64,000 nt of DNA from Campylobacter sp. RM16187 (GCF_025319965.1 NZ_CP012549.1:868001-932000), one strand, 5' to 3'. Positions 32,598 to 43,834 are shown, counted from the first letter of the stretch. Numbers and translations are program-made. The notes: generated from the sequence alone by a model not told the origin.

Positions 32598-33794
32598 ATG
32601 AAAAAAATAATCAAATTTATAATATTTTTAGCCATTCTTTCCGCCTGTTTTTATTTTGCGTATGAAAAATATTTCAAAGAAGAGAAAAAAGATGAGTTTA
32701 TAACATCTGTCGCCGTTAGAGGAGATCTAAGCAAAAGCATAGATAGCAACGGCGAAATTTACGCAAACGAGCTTATCGACGTGGGTGCGCAGGTTTCCGG
32801 TCAGATAAAAAAGCTATATGTAAAGCTGGGCGATAAGGTAAAAGCAGGCGACATGATAGCAGAGATCGACTCCGCAACTCAGCAAAATAACGTAGATACT
32901 AAAAGAGCTCAGCTTGGAATCTATGAAGCGAAGTTAAATAGCGCAAAGGTCGCTCTTGAGATTGCAGAGAGTAAATTTAACCGCGAAAAAGAGCTTTTTA
33001 GTAAAAACGCAACCTCAAAAGAAGAATTTGAAAATGCCAAAAATTCTCTTGCCGTTACAAAGGCAAACGTAAAAGAGATAGAAGCGCAGATAGCTCAGAC
33101 TAAAATTTCTCTAAACACCGCTCAGATCGATCTGGGATACACTAAGATAGTTGCGCCAAAAGAGGGCACTATCGTATCGGTTCAGGTTGAAGAGGGTCAA
33201 ACCGTAAATTCAAACCAGACGACGCCGACCATCGTAAATATAGCGGATCTAACGAAGCTAAAGCTAAAAATGGAGATAGCAGAGGGCGACATCACGAAAG
33301 TAAAGGTTGGCTCAAAGGTTGAGTATTCTATACTTTCAGAACCAAATAAGAAATTTTATACCGAAATTAGCTCCATTGACCCTGGACTTACCACTCTAAG
33401 CAACGGCAAATACAGCCAAAAATCGTCATTGAGTAGTTCTAACTCCGCTTCATCTGCAATATATTACTATGCGAACGCTCTTATAGATAATCGGGATGAA
33501 ATTTTGCGCATAGGTATGACAACCTTAAATGTCATCATACTTAAAAGCGTAAAAGATGCGATCATAGTGCCAAATACGGCTATCAAAAAGCAAGATTCAA
33601 GGATGGTGATAGAGGTGCTAAAAGATGACGGCTTAATAGAGACAAGAGAGGTTAAGGTGGGGCTTAGCGATAGTATAAAATCTCAAATAATAAGCGGTAT
33701 AGAAGATGGCGAAAGAGTTATTACCTCAAGGAGTTCGGCCGATCAAATAAACAAGATGATAGAGCGCGAAAATAAAAGAATAAGAGGCAGGTAA
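32598..33794 (+). CDS. macA: Macrolide export adaptor protein MacA-like
   Basis: The 398-residue protein has an N-terminal membrane anchor (residues 4-20) and the first lipoyl half (GQIKKLYVKLGDKVKAGDMI). A long coiled-coil hairpin is at about 90-180, then the second lipoyl half (IVAPKEGTIVSVQVEEGQTV) and beta-barrel and membrane-proximal domains. It partners the MacB ABC transporter, whose gene starts three bases after its stop. The operon order macA-macB-tolC matches what I recall of C. jejuni. Confidence 0.9.
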   Translation: MKKIIKFIIFLAILSACFYFAYEKYFKEEKKDEFITSVAVRGDLSKSIDSNGEIYANELIDVGAQVSGQIKKLYVKLGDKVKAGDMIAEIDSATQQNNVDTKRAQLGIYEAKLNSAKVALEIAESKFNREKELFSKNATSKEEFENAKNSLAVTKANVKEIEAQIAQTKISLNTAQIDLGYTKIVAPKEGTIVSVQVEEGQTVNSNQTTPTIVNIADLTKLKLKMEIAEGDITKVKVGSKVEYSILSEPNKKFYTEISSIDPGLTTLSNGKYSQKSSLSSSNSASSAIYYYANALIDNRDEILRIGMTTLNVIILKSVKDAIIVPNTAIKKQDSRMVIEVLKDDGLIETREVKVGLSDSIKSQIISGIEDGERVITSRSSADQINKMIERENKRIRGR

Positions 33795-33797
33795 AAT

Positions 33798-35729
33798 TTG
33801 AGTTCATTAATAGAGCTTAAAAATTTAAGCAAGAAATTTAAGCTTGGTGAAAATAGTTTCGATGCTCTTAAAAATATAAATTTAAATATAAGAAAGGGCG
33901 AATTTATCGCTATTATCGGGCAGTCCGGTTCAGGCAAATCAACGCTTATGAATATCCTTGGCTGCCTTGACAGTCCGACAAGTGGAGAGTATCTTTTAAA
34001 CGGGGACAATGTGGCTAAATTTGACTCGGATTCACTTGCTAATCTAAGACGTAATAAATTTGGCTTTATATTTCAAAGATATAATCTATTAGGAACTTTA
34101 AATGCGCTATCAAACGTATCACTGCCTAGCGTTTATGCGGGGCTTGAAAAAAAGGATAGAGAGGAAAGAGCGACTAAAATTTTAAGCGGATTAGGATTAG
34201 ATGACAAGCTTGATTCGCTTCCAAATAAGCTAAGCGGTGGACAGCAACAGCGCATAAGTATCGCAAGAGCGCTTATGAACGGAGGCGAGATAATCTTAGC
34301 CGATGAGCCCACAGGCGCGCTTGATAGTGCAAGCGGGCTAATGGTGATGGAAATTTTAACGAATTTACATAAGGAGGGACACACCATAATCATCGTAACT
34401 CACGATGCAAACATCGCGGCCTACGCAAATCGTATCATAGAGATAAAAGACGGTGAAATTTTAAAAGACATAGCAAAAAAAGATGAAATTTTCCCTTCTA
34501 AAACCACTAAGCTCAAACAAAAAAATGCCATAAGCTTTTACAAAGATCAGTTTATAGAGAGTTTTAAGATGTCGTTAAATTCGATATTTAGTCATAAGCT
34601 AAGATCTGTCTTAACCATGCTTGGCATCATCATCGGCATAGCTTCGGTTATCTGCGTAGTAGCTCTAGGCAAGGGCTCTCAGCAGCAAATTTTATCAGAC
34701 ATCAGGGGTATAGGTACAAATACCATAGATATATATCCTGGAAAGGGTTTTAGCGATCTTAGAGGCATAGTAAAGACTCTAACCATATCAGATACGGTAA
34801 TGTTATCTCGCCAAGACTATCTTGATAGTGTTACTCCAAATACAACTGCAAGCGGTATGTTGACATATAGAAATAAATCAGCCTCGGCAAGCATGAGAGG
34901 AGGAGGTGCTCAAAGTCTTGATGTCTTGGGGCATAAATTTGAAAAAGGTAGATCGTTTAATGAAGATGAGGTAAAAAACTCCGCTTCGGTTTTAGTCATA
35001 GATCAAAATACAAAATATGAATTTTTTCAAGGAATCGATCCGATAGGAGAAACTATACTTTTTGACAAACGTCCGTTTCGTATAATAGGAGTTTTGAAAT
35101 ATAGTAGTAATATAGGCGACTCAAGCACGCTTAGAATTTACACTCCATACACGACTGTTATAAACAAGATAACCGGCGATAGGTTTATAAACTCCATAAC
35201 AGTCAAAGTAAAAGATGAGGTGAATGCTCAGGTCGCCGAGCGAAGTCTGACTGAGGTTTTGGCTGCAAAAAGAGGAAAGAAGGACTTTTTTACAAGAAAT
35301 TCGGACACCATAAAAAAGACTATAGAGAGCACGACTAGAACGATGACGCTTCTGATATCTTGCATAGCTTTTATATCGCTTCTGGTAGGCGGAATAGGGG
35401 TTATGAATATAATGCTTGTTTCAGTAACCGAGAGAACAAGGGAGATAGGCATAAGAATGGCTATCGGTGCAAGACAGGGAGATATCTTACAGCAGTTTTT
35501 AATAGAGGCGGTATTGCTGTGTGTGATCGGAGGGATAGCCGGTATAGCGGCGTCTTTTGGGATAGGATATGTGTTTAATAAGTTTTCACCAGAAGTTCAT
35601 ATGATATTTTCTAATCTCTCTATAGCAGTCGCTCTATTTACCTCTACTTTTATAGGCATAGTTTTTGGCTATATGCCGGCAAGAAGCGCCTCAAAGCTAA
35701 ATCCTATAGAGGCTCTTTCAAGGGAATAA
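33798..35729 (+). CDS. macB: Macrolide export ATP-binding/permease protein MacB-like
   Basis: The 643-residue protein starts at TTG after AGGCAGG. The ATPase domain (residues 1-230) has Walker A GQSGSGKS, signature LSGGQQQRISIARAL and Walker B IILADEPTGALD. After a linker there is one membrane helix (near 265-290), a periplasmic MacB domain of about 230 residues, and three C-terminal helices of the FtsX type (VGGIGVMNIMLVSVTERTRE). It uses ATP to push periplasmic substrates into the TolC channel. Type VII ABC mechanism by family knowledge. Confidence 0.93.
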   Translation: MSSLIELKNLSKKFKLGENSFDALKNINLNIRKGEFIAIIGQSGSGKSTLMNILGCLDSPTSGEYLLNGDNVAKFDSDSLANLRRNKFGFIFQRYNLLGTLNALSNVSLPSVYAGLEKKDREERATKILSGLGLDDKLDSLPNKLSGGQQQRISIARALMNGGEIILADEPTGALDSASGLMVMEILTNLHKEGHTIIIVTHDANIAAYANRIIEIKDGEILKDIAKKDEIFPSKTTKLKQKNAISFYKDQFIESFKMSLNSIFSHKLRSVLTMLGIIIGIASVICVVALGKGSQQQILSDIRGIGTNTIDIYPGKGFSDLRGIVKTLTISDTVMLSRQDYLDSVTPNTTASGMLTYRNKSASASMRGGGAQSLDVLGHKFEKGRSFNEDEVKNSASVLVIDQNTKYEFFQGIDPIGETILFDKRPFRIIGVLKYSSNIGDSSTLRIYTPYTTVINKITGDRFINSITVKVKDEVNAQVAERSLTEVLAAKRGKKDFFTRNSDTIKKTIESTTRTMTLLISCIAFISLLVGGIGVMNIMLVSVTERTREIGIRMAIGARQGDILQQFLIEAVLLCVIGGIAGIAASFGIGYVFNKFSPEVHMIFSNLSIAVALFTSTFIGIVFGYMPARSASKLNPIEALSRE

Positions 35730-35730
35730 G

Positions 35731-37074
35731 ATGAAGAAAATTTTGGTATTTGTGTTTGTGGTTTTGTTTAGCGGATGCGCGGTAAAAAGCATAAATGAAG
35801 ACTATAGTAAGCTTATTTTAGATGAAAATTTAAGCCGAAATTTTGAGTTTGAACAAGAGTGGTGGAAGGGGTATGATAGAGCTTATCTGAACGAGCTTGT
35901 TGAGCTTGCGTTAAAAAACAACACAAATTTGCTAAAAGCAGCGATAAATATAAATAAAGCTTTGGCTCAAGCAGGCGTCGTAAGTGCAAATTTGATCCCG
36001 AATTTTAGTGCAAATTTCTCGTCTGATGTAAGTAAAAATTTAGAAGGCGGTAAGCTAAGTAAAAGCTATAAAAGTGGTGTTTCGCTAAATTATGAAATCG
36101 ATCTTTGGCAAAAGCTTGCAAACTCACGTGACGCTGCTCTTTGGGAGGCAAATGCGACGAAATTTGACGCCGAAGCCGCAAGGCTTGCTCTCATAAATGG
36201 CGTTGTGGATAGCTATTTTGAGATCATATATCTAAACGAAAGTCTTGAGCTTTATGATGCCGCGCTTAAAAATTACCGCGAGCTTGAAGCGATAACTAGG
36301 GCTAAATTTGAGCTTGGTAAAGGCGAAGAGCTATCTTTAAAGCAGATTCAAAGCTCGCTTTTAAACGCTCAAAATAGAGTTTTAACCACGCAAAAAGATC
36401 TAAATTTAGCCAAGCAGACTTTAAGGATATTGCTTGCCGAAGGACCGGAATTTGAGTTTAAATTTGCCAAAATTTCACTTGAAAATATAAAATTTCTAGG
36501 TGTAAATTTAGACGTGCCGCTTTACGCTATCGCAAATCGCCCCGATCTAAAAGCGGCCATAGCTCGCATAGAAGAGAGCTTGCTAAATGTAAAAGTTAGC
36601 CAAAAAAACTTTTATCCAAGCGTTAGCATTGCAGCTAGCCTTAGCGGAAGCGGTGATCAGGCAAGTGAAGCATTTTCGCTTAAATTTTTAGGCGGAAATT
36701 TAAATCTTAATTTGCCGTTTTTGAACTACTCTCGCCTTAAAAATAGCCTAAAAATTTCAGAGGCGAATTTTGAACTAGCCAAAATAAACTACTTTGAAAC
36801 CTTGATAAAATCGCTAAATGAGCTTGATACGGCGTATAAAAATTTAAAAAACGATGAGCTACTTTTGAAAAATTACGAAAAGCAAGCCATAAATTTTGAA
36901 GATATAAGCGAAATTTATAGGCTCAAATTTGATGCGGGCAAAGGCGAGCTAAAAGACTACTTGCAAGCTAAAAATAGCGAACTTGACGCTCGCTCCAACC
37001 TCATCTTACAGCGATATAAACTGCTGCAAGATGAGATAAGTATATATAAGGCTATGGCAGGTAGGGTTAAATAA
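35731..37074 (+). CDS. Outer-membrane efflux lipoprotein (TolC/NodT family)
   Basis: The 447-residue product begins with a lipoprotein signal whose lipobox is LFSGC (Cys at residue 16). Two TolC-like repeats follow, with segments such as WWKGYDRAYLNELVELALKN, ANLIPNFSANFSSD and IANRPDLKAAIARIEESLLN, typical of NodT/CusC-type channels. It starts one base after the macB stop and completes the tripartite macAB system. Unlike the cmeD-like protein in this window, it is lipid-anchored. Confidence 0.88.
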   Translation: MKKILVFVFVVLFSGCAVKSINEDYSKLILDENLSRNFEFEQEWWKGYDRAYLNELVELALKNNTNLLKAAININKALAQAGVVSANLIPNFSANFSSDVSKNLEGGKLSKSYKSGVSLNYEIDLWQKLANSRDAALWEANATKFDAEAARLALINGVVDSYFEIIYLNESLELYDAALKNYRELEAITRAKFELGKGEELSLKQIQSSLLNAQNRVLTTQKDLNLAKQTLRILLAEGPEFEFKFAKISLENIKFLGVNLDVPLYAIANRPDLKAAIARIEESLLNVKVSQKNFYPSVSIAASLSGSGDQASEAFSLKFLGGNLNLNLPFLNYSRLKNSLKISEANFELAKINYFETLIKSLNELDTAYKNLKNDELLLKNYEKQAINFEDISEIYRLKFDAGKGELKDYLQAKNSELDARSNLILQRYKLLQDEISIYKAMAGRVK

Positions 37075-37341
37075 GGGCAGAAAATTAGAAGCTGGGATGT
37101 GGCTATTTGATTTTGGTCGCAACTATCCTGCTACGATAGCGATGAGCCTCAAAAACTCCATAGCAATAGACATTGATGATATCAACTAATGTAGAAACAA
37201 GCCAGATCAAATCGGTATAAAACAAGTGTTATTATTGATTATTAAACCATCTTAGTTTTTGATATTTATGATATAGAAGGCAATCAAATTTCATTCGCTC
37301 AAGAGATATGAAAACTTAAAAAATAGATATCGCAAGAGGAT
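37075..37341. other. Intergenic stretch with possible remnants of a decayed gene
   Basis: No intact gene is seen. On the plus strand two protein-like fragments stand out: one around 37080-37187 (GMWLFDFGRNYPATIAMSLK) and one around 37250-37310 (VFDIYDIEGNQISFAQEI), in different frames and broken by stops. They might be residues of one eroded gene between the convergent macAB-tolC and tgt units. Confidence 0.3.
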
Positions 37342-37353
37342 TTAGCTCCTCTT
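37334..37353 (-). terminator. Hairpin spanning the tgt stop codon
   Basis: AAGAGGA and TCCTCTT form a 7-bp stem with a 6-base loop that contains the tgt stop codon (37342-37344). There is no strong T run after it. A role in ending tgt transcription is plausible but weak. Confidence 0.35.
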
Positions 37354-38460
37354 GGCGTAAAAATTCCTTTTAAATTCGCTAAATTTGCCCTGCATGATCG
37401 CCTCTCTCATCTGTTTCATCAAATTTAGATAGTAGTGCAGGTTGTGAAGGCTGGCTAGGCGGAAAAATGTAAGTTCGCGCGCTTTATATAGGTGATTTAA
37501 GTAGCCGCGCGAGTAGTTGCGGCAAGTATAGCACGAGCACTCAGGATCTATGGGCGCGTGGTCGTTTATAAATTTGGCCGATTTTATATTTATCTTGCCA
37601 AAGTTTGTAAACAAAGTACCGTTTCGTGCATTTCTAGTAGGCATCACGCAGTCAAACATATCAACTCCACGCTCCACGTTTTCTACCAAATCCTCAGGAG
37701 TTCCAACTCCCATTAGGTATCGCGGGCGGTTTGCGTCGATATATGGTATCACGCCTTCAACTGTATCATACATCTCTTCGTTGCTCTCTCCTACGCTTAA
37801 GCCACCTATTGCAAGTCCGTCAAAGTCCATATCGCATAGCGCTTCGGCACAAAATTTGCGCGCTTCGTAGTCGGTTCCACCTTGGATAATGCCAAATATA
37901 TTTTGCGTTAAGCCTATGCCTTTTTGCTGATTAGACCTGTGATAATCAACAGCCTCTTTAGCCCAATTTATCGTGCGTCTTATGCTAAGCTGGGCCCGCT
38001 TAGCCTCAGCAGGCAGGGCGATAAGATCATCAAGTATCATCATGATGTCTGAATTTAGATCATACTGCGTATCAAGCACGCTCTTTGGCGTGAAGTAGTG
38101 AGAGCTGCCGTCGATATGACTTTTAAAGTGGATCCCATGCTCGTCAGGCTTTGAAATTTTACTAAGAGAAAACGCCTGAAAGCCGCCGCTATCGGTTAAA
38201 AAAGAGCGGTTAAATTTGCTAAATCCATGAAGTCCGCCAAACTCTTTTACAACCTTGCTTGTCGGGCGCAGATAGAGGTGATATGTGTTTCCTAAAATGA
38301 TCTTGGCGTCTAAAATTTCCATCATATCTATAGCATCCAGGCTCTTAACGGCACCGACCGTTCCTACAGGCATAAAAACGGGGGTTTGTATGGTCGAATG
38401 AGCGGTAGTTAAAGTGCCTGCGCGTGCGTTGCCGTCCGTTTTATCTATACTAAAAGTCAT
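37342..38460 (-). CDS. tgt: Queuine tRNA-ribosyltransferase
   Basis: The 372-residue TIM-barrel enzyme shows the general acid Asp90 in [12 protein letters not shown], the nucleophile Asp270 in [14 protein letters not shown], and the zinc ligands Cys308, Cys310, Cys313 and His339. It exchanges guanine-34 of GUN-anticodon tRNAs for preQ1. The gene is divergent from the TrkA-like gene, with only 34 bases between starts. Confidence 0.96.
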   Translation of the reverse strand: MTFSIDKTDGNARAGTLTTAHSTIQTPVFMPVGTVGAVKSLDAIDMMEILDAKIILGNTYHLYLRPTSKVVKEFGGLHGFSKFNRSFLTDSGGFQAFSLSKISKPDEHGIHFKSHIDGSSHYFTPKSVLDTQYDLNSDIMMILDDLIALPAEAKRAQLSIRRTINWAKEAVDYHRSNQQKGIGLTQNIFGIIQGGTDYEARKFCAEALCDMDFDGLAIGGLSVGESNEEMYDTVEGVIPYIDANRPRYLMGVGTPEDLVENVERGVDMFDCVMPTRNARNGTLFTNFGKINIKSAKFINDHAPIDPECSCYTCRNYSRGYLNHLYKARELTFFRLASLHNLHYYLNLMKQMREAIMQGKFSEFKRNFYAKRS

Positions 38461-38465
38461 TTTGC

Positions 38466-38471
38466 TATAAT
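38466..38471 (+). promoter_or_regulatory. Candidate -10 box (TATAAT) for the TrkA-like gene and its operon
   Basis: TTTTGCTATAATATTCC, an extended -10 box, lies in the 34-base gap between the divergent tgt and TrkA-like starts. It would give a leader of about 18 bases, containing TTGGAG as ribosome binding site. Confidence 0.6.
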
Positions 38472-38494
38472 ATTCCTTTAAATTTGGAGTAGTT

Positions 38495-39904
38495 ATGAAA
38501 AATATTTTGGTAATTGCAGATGGAATTGTAGCGAAACATTTCTTAGAAAGATTGTTTGTGGCTAAAAATAGCTCACATCATTATACTGTTATAACTTATA
38601 AAGACGATATTATACCTAGAAATTTAAGCTTGGAAAATTTCTCTTTTTATCGGTTTGATCCTACTAGCTTTGAAAGATTAAAAGGTGTAGTGAATGATTA
38701 TTTTAGCCAGTTTATGGTAGTTGTAAATGATAGCTTTGATGCTGTAAATGTATATAAAAATTTAAGGCAAATTAGCAAGAAAACCGATATTTTGCTTATG
38801 GATATTTGGGGGCTCGAGGATAAGTGCATAGATGAAGACAAACATTTGACGATTCTTGACGAGAGAGATGTTATGACGGTTAAGCTTATTGATTCACTTC
38901 CTGATATGCCTTTGGTAGCCGATAATGTAGGACTTGGAAGAGGTGAGATAATGGAGGTTAAGGTGCCTGTAGGAAGCTCATATATGTATCGTCACGTAGC
39001 ATCCATACCTCAAAAAAAGTGGCGTATAGTTATGATTTATCGTGGATCAAATTTTATGATCGCCACCCCATCATCAATGATATTGCCAAACGATACCTTG
39101 CTCATAGTCGGCGAGCCAAGTGTGCTTTTAAGCGTATTTAGAAGCATTAAAAAAGAGACGGGGCAGTTTCCAAGCCCATTCGGATCAAATTTGTATGCCC
39201 TGATAGATATGAAGAATATGAGTGAAGATGAGTGCAGAAAGCTTGTCGCAAGAAGTATTAAATTTAACAAAAGGCTCAATAACAAGCGACTTTATATCAA
39301 AGTGATAAACTCTATGATAAATGAGGTTTATGAAACTCTAAGAAGTATGAGCAATGAGTCTATAGTTGTTGAATTTAACTATTTTACCAGTAGTTGCGAG
39401 ATCATAAAAGAAGATGTAACAAAGCACGATATAGGTATGCTAATAACTACAAATAGTTTTTTTGAAGCCAATAAAAGGCTGTTTTTTGATACAAAAAGGC
39501 CTATTATGACCATAGGCAAAAACAAGATAGAGGATATTTCAAAAGGCGTTGTTTTAAGTGGCGGAGAGGATATAGAGAGTCAGTCTGCGGCTATTCTTGA
39601 TTGCTGCTCTCAGCTTGATATCCCTATTTCTTTATATCATTTTACTATTGGCAAGGCTAAAGACTCAAGTCTCGCAGAGCACTTTGACAACCTCTCTAGA
39701 ATTTTCGGCAGAAAGGTGGAAATCATAGAGGACAGTGAAAAAAATCCGATATTAAAGCTAAAAAACGAGGAAAATTTGCTGCAATTTGTTCTATTTACCA
39801 AAAAAATGAGCAGAAAAGATCCTTTGGCATCTATTTCAAACGATATGAACAGGCTTTATGTTAAGCTTAGCGGTAATTACCAAATTTTTATACCAACAAC
39901 TTAG
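38495..39904 (+). CDS. TrkA-N/TrkA-C domain protein (COG3400-like)
   Basis: The 469-residue cytosolic protein begins with a Rossmann-type segment ([20 protein letters not shown]). A TrkA-C (RCK_C) domain follows at about residues 140-215 ([20 protein letters not shown], then [10 protein letters not shown]). The rest is a poorly characterised alpha/beta region. It resembles the COG3400 family seen in Campylobacterota, which is linked by domain content to potassium-channel or transporter gating. There is no membrane helix and no Trk/Ktr membrane subunit next to it. It is followed by aroB and mscS; a regulatory link with the mechanosensitive channel is possible but unproven. Confidence 0.72.
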   Translation: MKNILVIADGIVAKHFLERLFVAKNSSHHYTVITYKDDIIPRNLSLENFSFYRFDPTSFERLKGVVNDYFSQFMVVVNDSFDAVNVYKNLRQISKKTDILLMDIWGLEDKCIDEDKHLTILDERDVMTVKLIDSLPDMPLVADNVGLGRGEIMEVKVPVGSSYMYRHVASIPQKKWRIVMIYRGSNFMIATPSSMILPNDTLLIVGEPSVLLSVFRSIKKETGQFPSPFGSNLYALIDMKNMSEDECRKLVARSIKFNKRLNNKRLYIKVINSMINEVYETLRSMSNESIVVEFNYFTSSCEIIKEDVTKHDIGMLITTNSFFEANKRLFFDTKRPIMTIGKNKIEDISKGVVLSGGEDIESQSAAILDCCSQLDIPISLYHFTIGKAKDSSLAEHFDNLSRIFGRKVEIIEDSEKNPILKLKNEENLLQFVLFTKKMSRKDPLASISNDMNRLYVKLSGNYQIFIPTT

Positions 39905-39945
39905 TAAATTTAGATAGAATAAAACATATAAAAATGGGGGATGCT

Positions 39946-40986
39946 TTGCAAATCGATATAAATTTAAAAGATATATCAAGAAACTACAAGGTCTATATAG
40001 ATGAGCTTAAAGAGCTAAAAATTGATACAAAGGTGGCTATTATTACTAATTCTAAAGTAGGTGGGTTACATCTTGATAGTCTGCTTGCTGTTTTAAAATG
40101 TAAAGAGAAATTTATCATTACCCTGCCTGACGGAGAAGAGTATAAAAATTTAAAGAGCATAGAAGAGGTTTTAGAACAGCTTTTTGTAAGTAGGCTTGAT
40201 AGAAGTAGTGTTATCATCGCATTTGGCGGAGGTGTGATAAGTGATATGGCCGGGTTTGTAGCTAGCATTTATCAAAGAGGAATAAGGTTTATAAATATAC
40301 CGACTACTCTTTTAGCTCAGGTTGATGCGAGTGTGGGCGGCAAAACAGGTGTAAATAATAAATTTGGCAAAAACCTTATAGGCTCGTTTTATCAACCAAG
40401 TGCGGTGTATTGTGAGAGTAAATTTTTACAGACCTTGCCAAAACGCGAATTTGCAGCTGGTGTCGCAGAGGCTATAAAAATGGCTGTGATGTTTGATAAA
40501 GAGATGTTTGAGTGGCTTGAGGGTGCAAATTTAGAAGAGAAAACAAATTTACAGCAGCTTATCTATAAAAGCGTGTTTTTAAAGGCTAAAGCCGTTGAAG
40601 CCGATGAGCGCGAAAAGGGTGTGCGTGCTGTGCTAAACTACGGTCACACCTTTGCTCATGTGATAGAAAACGAAACCGGATATAAGAGATTTTTACACGG
40701 AGAAGCTGTGGCTATAGGTATAAATATGGCTAATTCATTAGCGGTTAAATTAGGACTTTTAACTGATTTAGATAGAGATAGGATTAAAAATTTACTGATT
40801 AAATTTAATCTACCTGTAGAATATAAAATTGCAGATTTAGATGTCTTTTATGATGCGTTTTTCTTAGATAAAAAGAGCGAAAATTCAAAGATTAAATTTA
40901 TTTTACCAAATGGTATAGGCGGATATGAGATAAGGCAAGATATCTCAAAAGATATTGTAATGCAAGTTTTAAGCGAGTTTAAATGA
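39946..40986 (+). CDS. aroB: 3-dehydroquinate synthase
   Basis: The enzyme shows the NAD-binding [20 protein letters not shown] block, [20 protein letters not shown], and the zinc-site His residues in [12 protein letters not shown] and [10 protein letters not shown]. It converts DAHP to 3-dehydroquinate in the shikimate pathway. I choose the TTG at 39946, because the GGGGGA at 39936-39941 is well placed as its ribosome binding site. An in-frame ATG at 39934 overlaps that site and has no signal of its own. The stop overlaps the mscS start as ATGA. Confidence 0.94.
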   Translation: MQIDINLKDISRNYKVYIDELKELKIDTKVAIITNSKVGGLHLDSLLAVLKCKEKFIITLPDGEEYKNLKSIEEVLEQLFVSRLDRSSVIIAFGGGVISDMAGFVASIYQRGIRFINIPTTLLAQVDASVGGKTGVNNKFGKNLIGSFYQPSAVYCESKFLQTLPKREFAAGVAEAIKMAVMFDKEMFEWLEGANLEEKTNLQQLIYKSVFLKAKAVEADEREKGVRAVLNYGHTFAHVIENETGYKRFLHGEAVAIGINMANSLAVKLGLLTDLDRDRIKNLLIKFNLPVEYKIADLDVFYDAFFLDKKSENSKIKFILPNGIGGYEIRQDISKDIVMQVLSEFK

Positions 40987-42584
40987 GAAAATTATCGGTT
41001 TTTTTACTGTTTTTTGTATTTTTGTTTGGTAATGGTGATGGAATAATAGCCGAATCAAACGCTACTGCCGCTATCAAAGATACCGCTTTGCTTGAGCTTA
41101 GGAATAAACTTATACCTATTAACGAAAAGCTTGCAGGCAATATTTGGATTACAAGGTATTCAAACTATAAAACATTTCAAAACTTAACTGATGAGCTTAA
41201 ATCTATTGAGGCTATGCTTAAAAAGCAGAGTAAATCTAGTAGTAAAAGCACGATTGAGCTGCAAAAAAAGCAAAACACTATCAAAGAACAGCTTGAGCTT
41301 TTAAAGGAATTTGAAAAAGCACCTTTTTCTAGCATGATAACGGCTCCTGAGATAGATAGTATGCAAAAGATCACAAACCCCATAGCTGTAATTTCGGGCT
41401 TTTCTTATATTAAGCAGCTTAGAAGCACTAAAGACGAATACAAGATACGTCTTGAGGGGCTTGATAGGATTATAGACGAGCTTAATAAAAAAGAGGAAAT
41501 TTTATCTGAAATAGTAAAACTTAGCGAAGACGAGATCTATAAAAATGAACTGATTGATATTAGGCAGGAGATTGTCGAGTTTAAGGCTGCTGAAGATATC
41601 GCTCAGACTACATACAGTGTATATGAAAAAAGGATTATAGAGGCCATAAGTAGAGTGACCGAAGATATCAAGGCTCAAATGAAAAAGGCTATGAATATAG
41701 GGATTTTTATCCTTGTCGTTGTGGCTTTGTCGTTTTTATTTAAATTTATTATCAAAAAGACAATTACCGACAACGAGAGATTATATACTGCAAATAAATT
41801 TATAAATTTAGTAAATATAACTCTTATAATTTTGATTTTACTTTTTGCCTATATTGAAAATGTCACGTATCTTGTTACCGTGCTTGGTTTTGCCTCGGCG
41901 GGTATTGCCATCGCGATGAAAGATATGTTTATGAGTATGCTTGGCTGGACGGTTATCGTATTTGGTGGAAGTTTTCACGTAGGAGATCGTATCAAAGTGC
42001 GAAAAGACGGGGAAAATTTTGTGGGCGATATCATAGACATATCTCTTCTTAGAATGACCATATATGAGGATGTGACTTTTAACACTTATCAATTTAATCG
42101 CAGAGCCGGACGCATTATCTTTATACCAAATAACTATATTTTTACCGATCTTATAGCAAATTTCTCGCACCAGGGAATGAAAACCGTTTGGGACGGTATA
42201 GATATTACCCTTAGCTTTGAATCAAACCACAAAAAAGCTGTATATATAATAAAAAATATAGTTAGAAAGTACTCTAAAGGCTATACGGACATAGCAAAAA
42301 AGCAGATGAGTAAGCTAAGAAATCAATACAGTATCAAAAATCCAAACGTAGAGCCTAGAATTTTCTCATTTATAGAGCCTCATGGAGTTAAAATTTCGGC
42401 TTGGTATATGACAAATTCTTTTGCTCCTATGGCCTTAAGAAGCACTATTAGCTCAGAGATTATAGAGAGCTTGCTAAAAGAGGATGATATAGTGATCGCA
42501 TATCCTACCCAAACTCTTTATATGGATAAAAGAAGAAAGGCGAGTGATCCAAAACCCATAGAAAATAACGAAGAAATAATGTAA
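40983..42584 (+). CDS. Mechanosensitive ion channel, MscS family
   Basis: The 533-residue protein has a signal sequence and a long periplasmic coiled-coil region (residues about 25-235), then several helices. The MscS core includes the pore helix [20 protein letters not shown] and the beta domain with [15 protein letters not shown]. It opens under membrane tension to release solutes at hypo-osmotic shock. It overlaps aroB upstream and mtaB downstream (TAATG), so it is part of the operon. Confidence 0.88.
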   Translation: MRKLSVFLLFFVFLFGNGDGIIAESNATAAIKDTALLELRNKLIPINEKLAGNIWITRYSNYKTFQNLTDELKSIEAMLKKQSKSSSKSTIELQKKQNTIKEQLELLKEFEKAPFSSMITAPEIDSMQKITNPIAVISGFSYIKQLRSTKDEYKIRLEGLDRIIDELNKKEEILSEIVKLSEDEIYKNELIDIRQEIVEFKAAEDIAQTTYSVYEKRIIEAISRVTEDIKAQMKKAMNIGIFILVVVALSFLFKFIIKKTITDNERLYTANKFINLVNITLIILILLFAYIENVTYLVTVLGFASAGIAIAMKDMFMSMLGWTVIVFGGSFHVGDRIKVRKDGENFVGDIIDISLLRMTIYEDVTFNTYQFNRRAGRIIFIPNNYIFTDLIANFSHQGMKTVWDGIDITLSFESNHKKAVYIIKNIVRKYSKGYTDIAKKQMSKLRNQYSIKNPNVEPRIFSFIEPHGVKISAWYMTNSFAPMALRSTISSEIIESLLKEDDIVIAYPTQTLYMDKRRKASDPKPIENNEEIM

Positions 42585-43834
42585 TGCAGGCAAGAGAGAA
42601 AATTTACTTTAAAACCTTCGGATGTCGCACAAATATATACGATACCGAGCTTATGAAGAGCTACGTAAAGGATTATGAGATCACAAATGATGAAAATGAA
42701 GCCGATATCGTAGTGATAAACTCATGCACAGTCACAAATAGCGCAGATAGCGGCACTAGAAGCTATATAAATAGCGTTAAAAAGCGCGGCGCAAAGGTGA
42801 TACTCACAGGATGTGGAGCGGTTAGTAAGGGTAGGGAGCTCTTTGATAAAAGCTCTGTTTTTGGCGTTATAGGCGCAAGCAAAAAAGAAGATATAAATTC
42901 GCTCCTAAAGTTTGAAAATCCGTTTTTTGAGCTTGGAAATTTAGAAAGTATCGATAAAAATATCGTTACAAACTACGAAAATCACACAAAGGCTTTTATA
43001 AAGATTCAAGAAGGGTGTGATTTTATTTGTAGTTACTGCATCATCCCTTCGGTGCGCGGTAAGGCAAGGAGTATGAATGAGGCAAGTATCTTAAATGAGG
43101 CTAAAATTTTAGCCTCAAACGGCTACAATGAGCTTGTCTTAACGGGAACTAACATCGGCAGCTACGGCAAAGATACAAACTCATCTCTTGGAAAGCTGCT
43201 TGCAAGGCTTGGGCAAATAAACGGCATAAAAAGAATTCGTCTTGGAAGTATTGAGCCAAGTCAGATAGATGAAAGCTTTAGAGAAATTTTAAAAGAGAGT
43301 TGGCTGGAAAGACACCTTCATATCGCGCTTCAACACACAAGCGAAGCAATGCTTAGGATAATGAGGCGCAGAAATAGGGCACTTAAAGATATCGAGCTGT
43401 TTTTAGAGCTAGCAGAGCTTGGCTTTGCGCTTGGGACTGATTTTATCGTCGGACATCCCGGAGAGAGCGAGCAAATTTGGGCTGAGGCACTGGAAAATTT
43501 TAAGAAATTTCCGCTTACTCACTTGCACTGCTTTGCTTACTCGCCAAGAAATAACACTCACTCGGCAACTATGAAGATCGATGTAAGCGGCGATGTGGCA
43601 AAAGAGAGGATGAAAACTCTTAAAGAGATAGTAGCGCAAAATAATCTCAAATTTAGAAACGACAACAGAGTGCCTTTAAACGTCTTAGTCGAGCAGTTAA
43701 ACGGCGAATTTTATGAAGGGTTTGATCAGTTTTATAATAAAGTCAAGATAAAAACAGATAGAGATATTGTCAAAGAGTGGGCAATAGTGGATAAATACGA
43801 TGTCAATAACGAGGCAAATTATGCAAAAATTTAA
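42584..43834 (+). CDS. mtaB: tRNA methylthiotransferase MtaB-like (MiaB/RimO family)
   Basis: The 416-residue radical SAM enzyme has an N-terminal UPF0004 domain with cluster-ligand Cys14, Cys48 and Cys77, and the radical SAM CxxxCxxC motif at Cys145, Cys149 and Cys152 (GCDFICSYCIIPSVRG). A conserved TRAM-less C-terminal region follows. It probably adds a methylthio group to t6A37 of tRNA (MtaB class), judged by the TFGCRTNIYDTE start, more like MtaB than MiaB. The start overlaps the mscS stop and the end overlaps the FtsH-like gene. Confidence 0.88.
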   Translation: MQAREKIYFKTFGCRTNIYDTELMKSYVKDYEITNDENEADIVVINSCTVTNSADSGTRSYINSVKKRGAKVILTGCGAVSKGRELFDKSSVFGVIGASKKEDINSLLKFENPFFELGNLESIDKNIVTNYENHTKAFIKIQEGCDFICSYCIIPSVRGKARSMNEASILNEAKILASNGYNELVLTGTNIGSYGKDTNSSLGKLLARLGQINGIKRIRLGSIEPSQIDESFREILKESWLERHLHIALQHTSEAMLRIMRRRNRALKDIELFLELAELGFALGTDFIVGHPGESEQIWAEALENFKKFPLTHLHCFAYSPRNNTHSATMKIDVSGDVAKERMKTLKEIVAQNNLKFRNDNRVPLNVLVEQLNGEFYEGFDQFYNKVKIKTDRDIVKEWAIVDKYDVNNEANYAKI

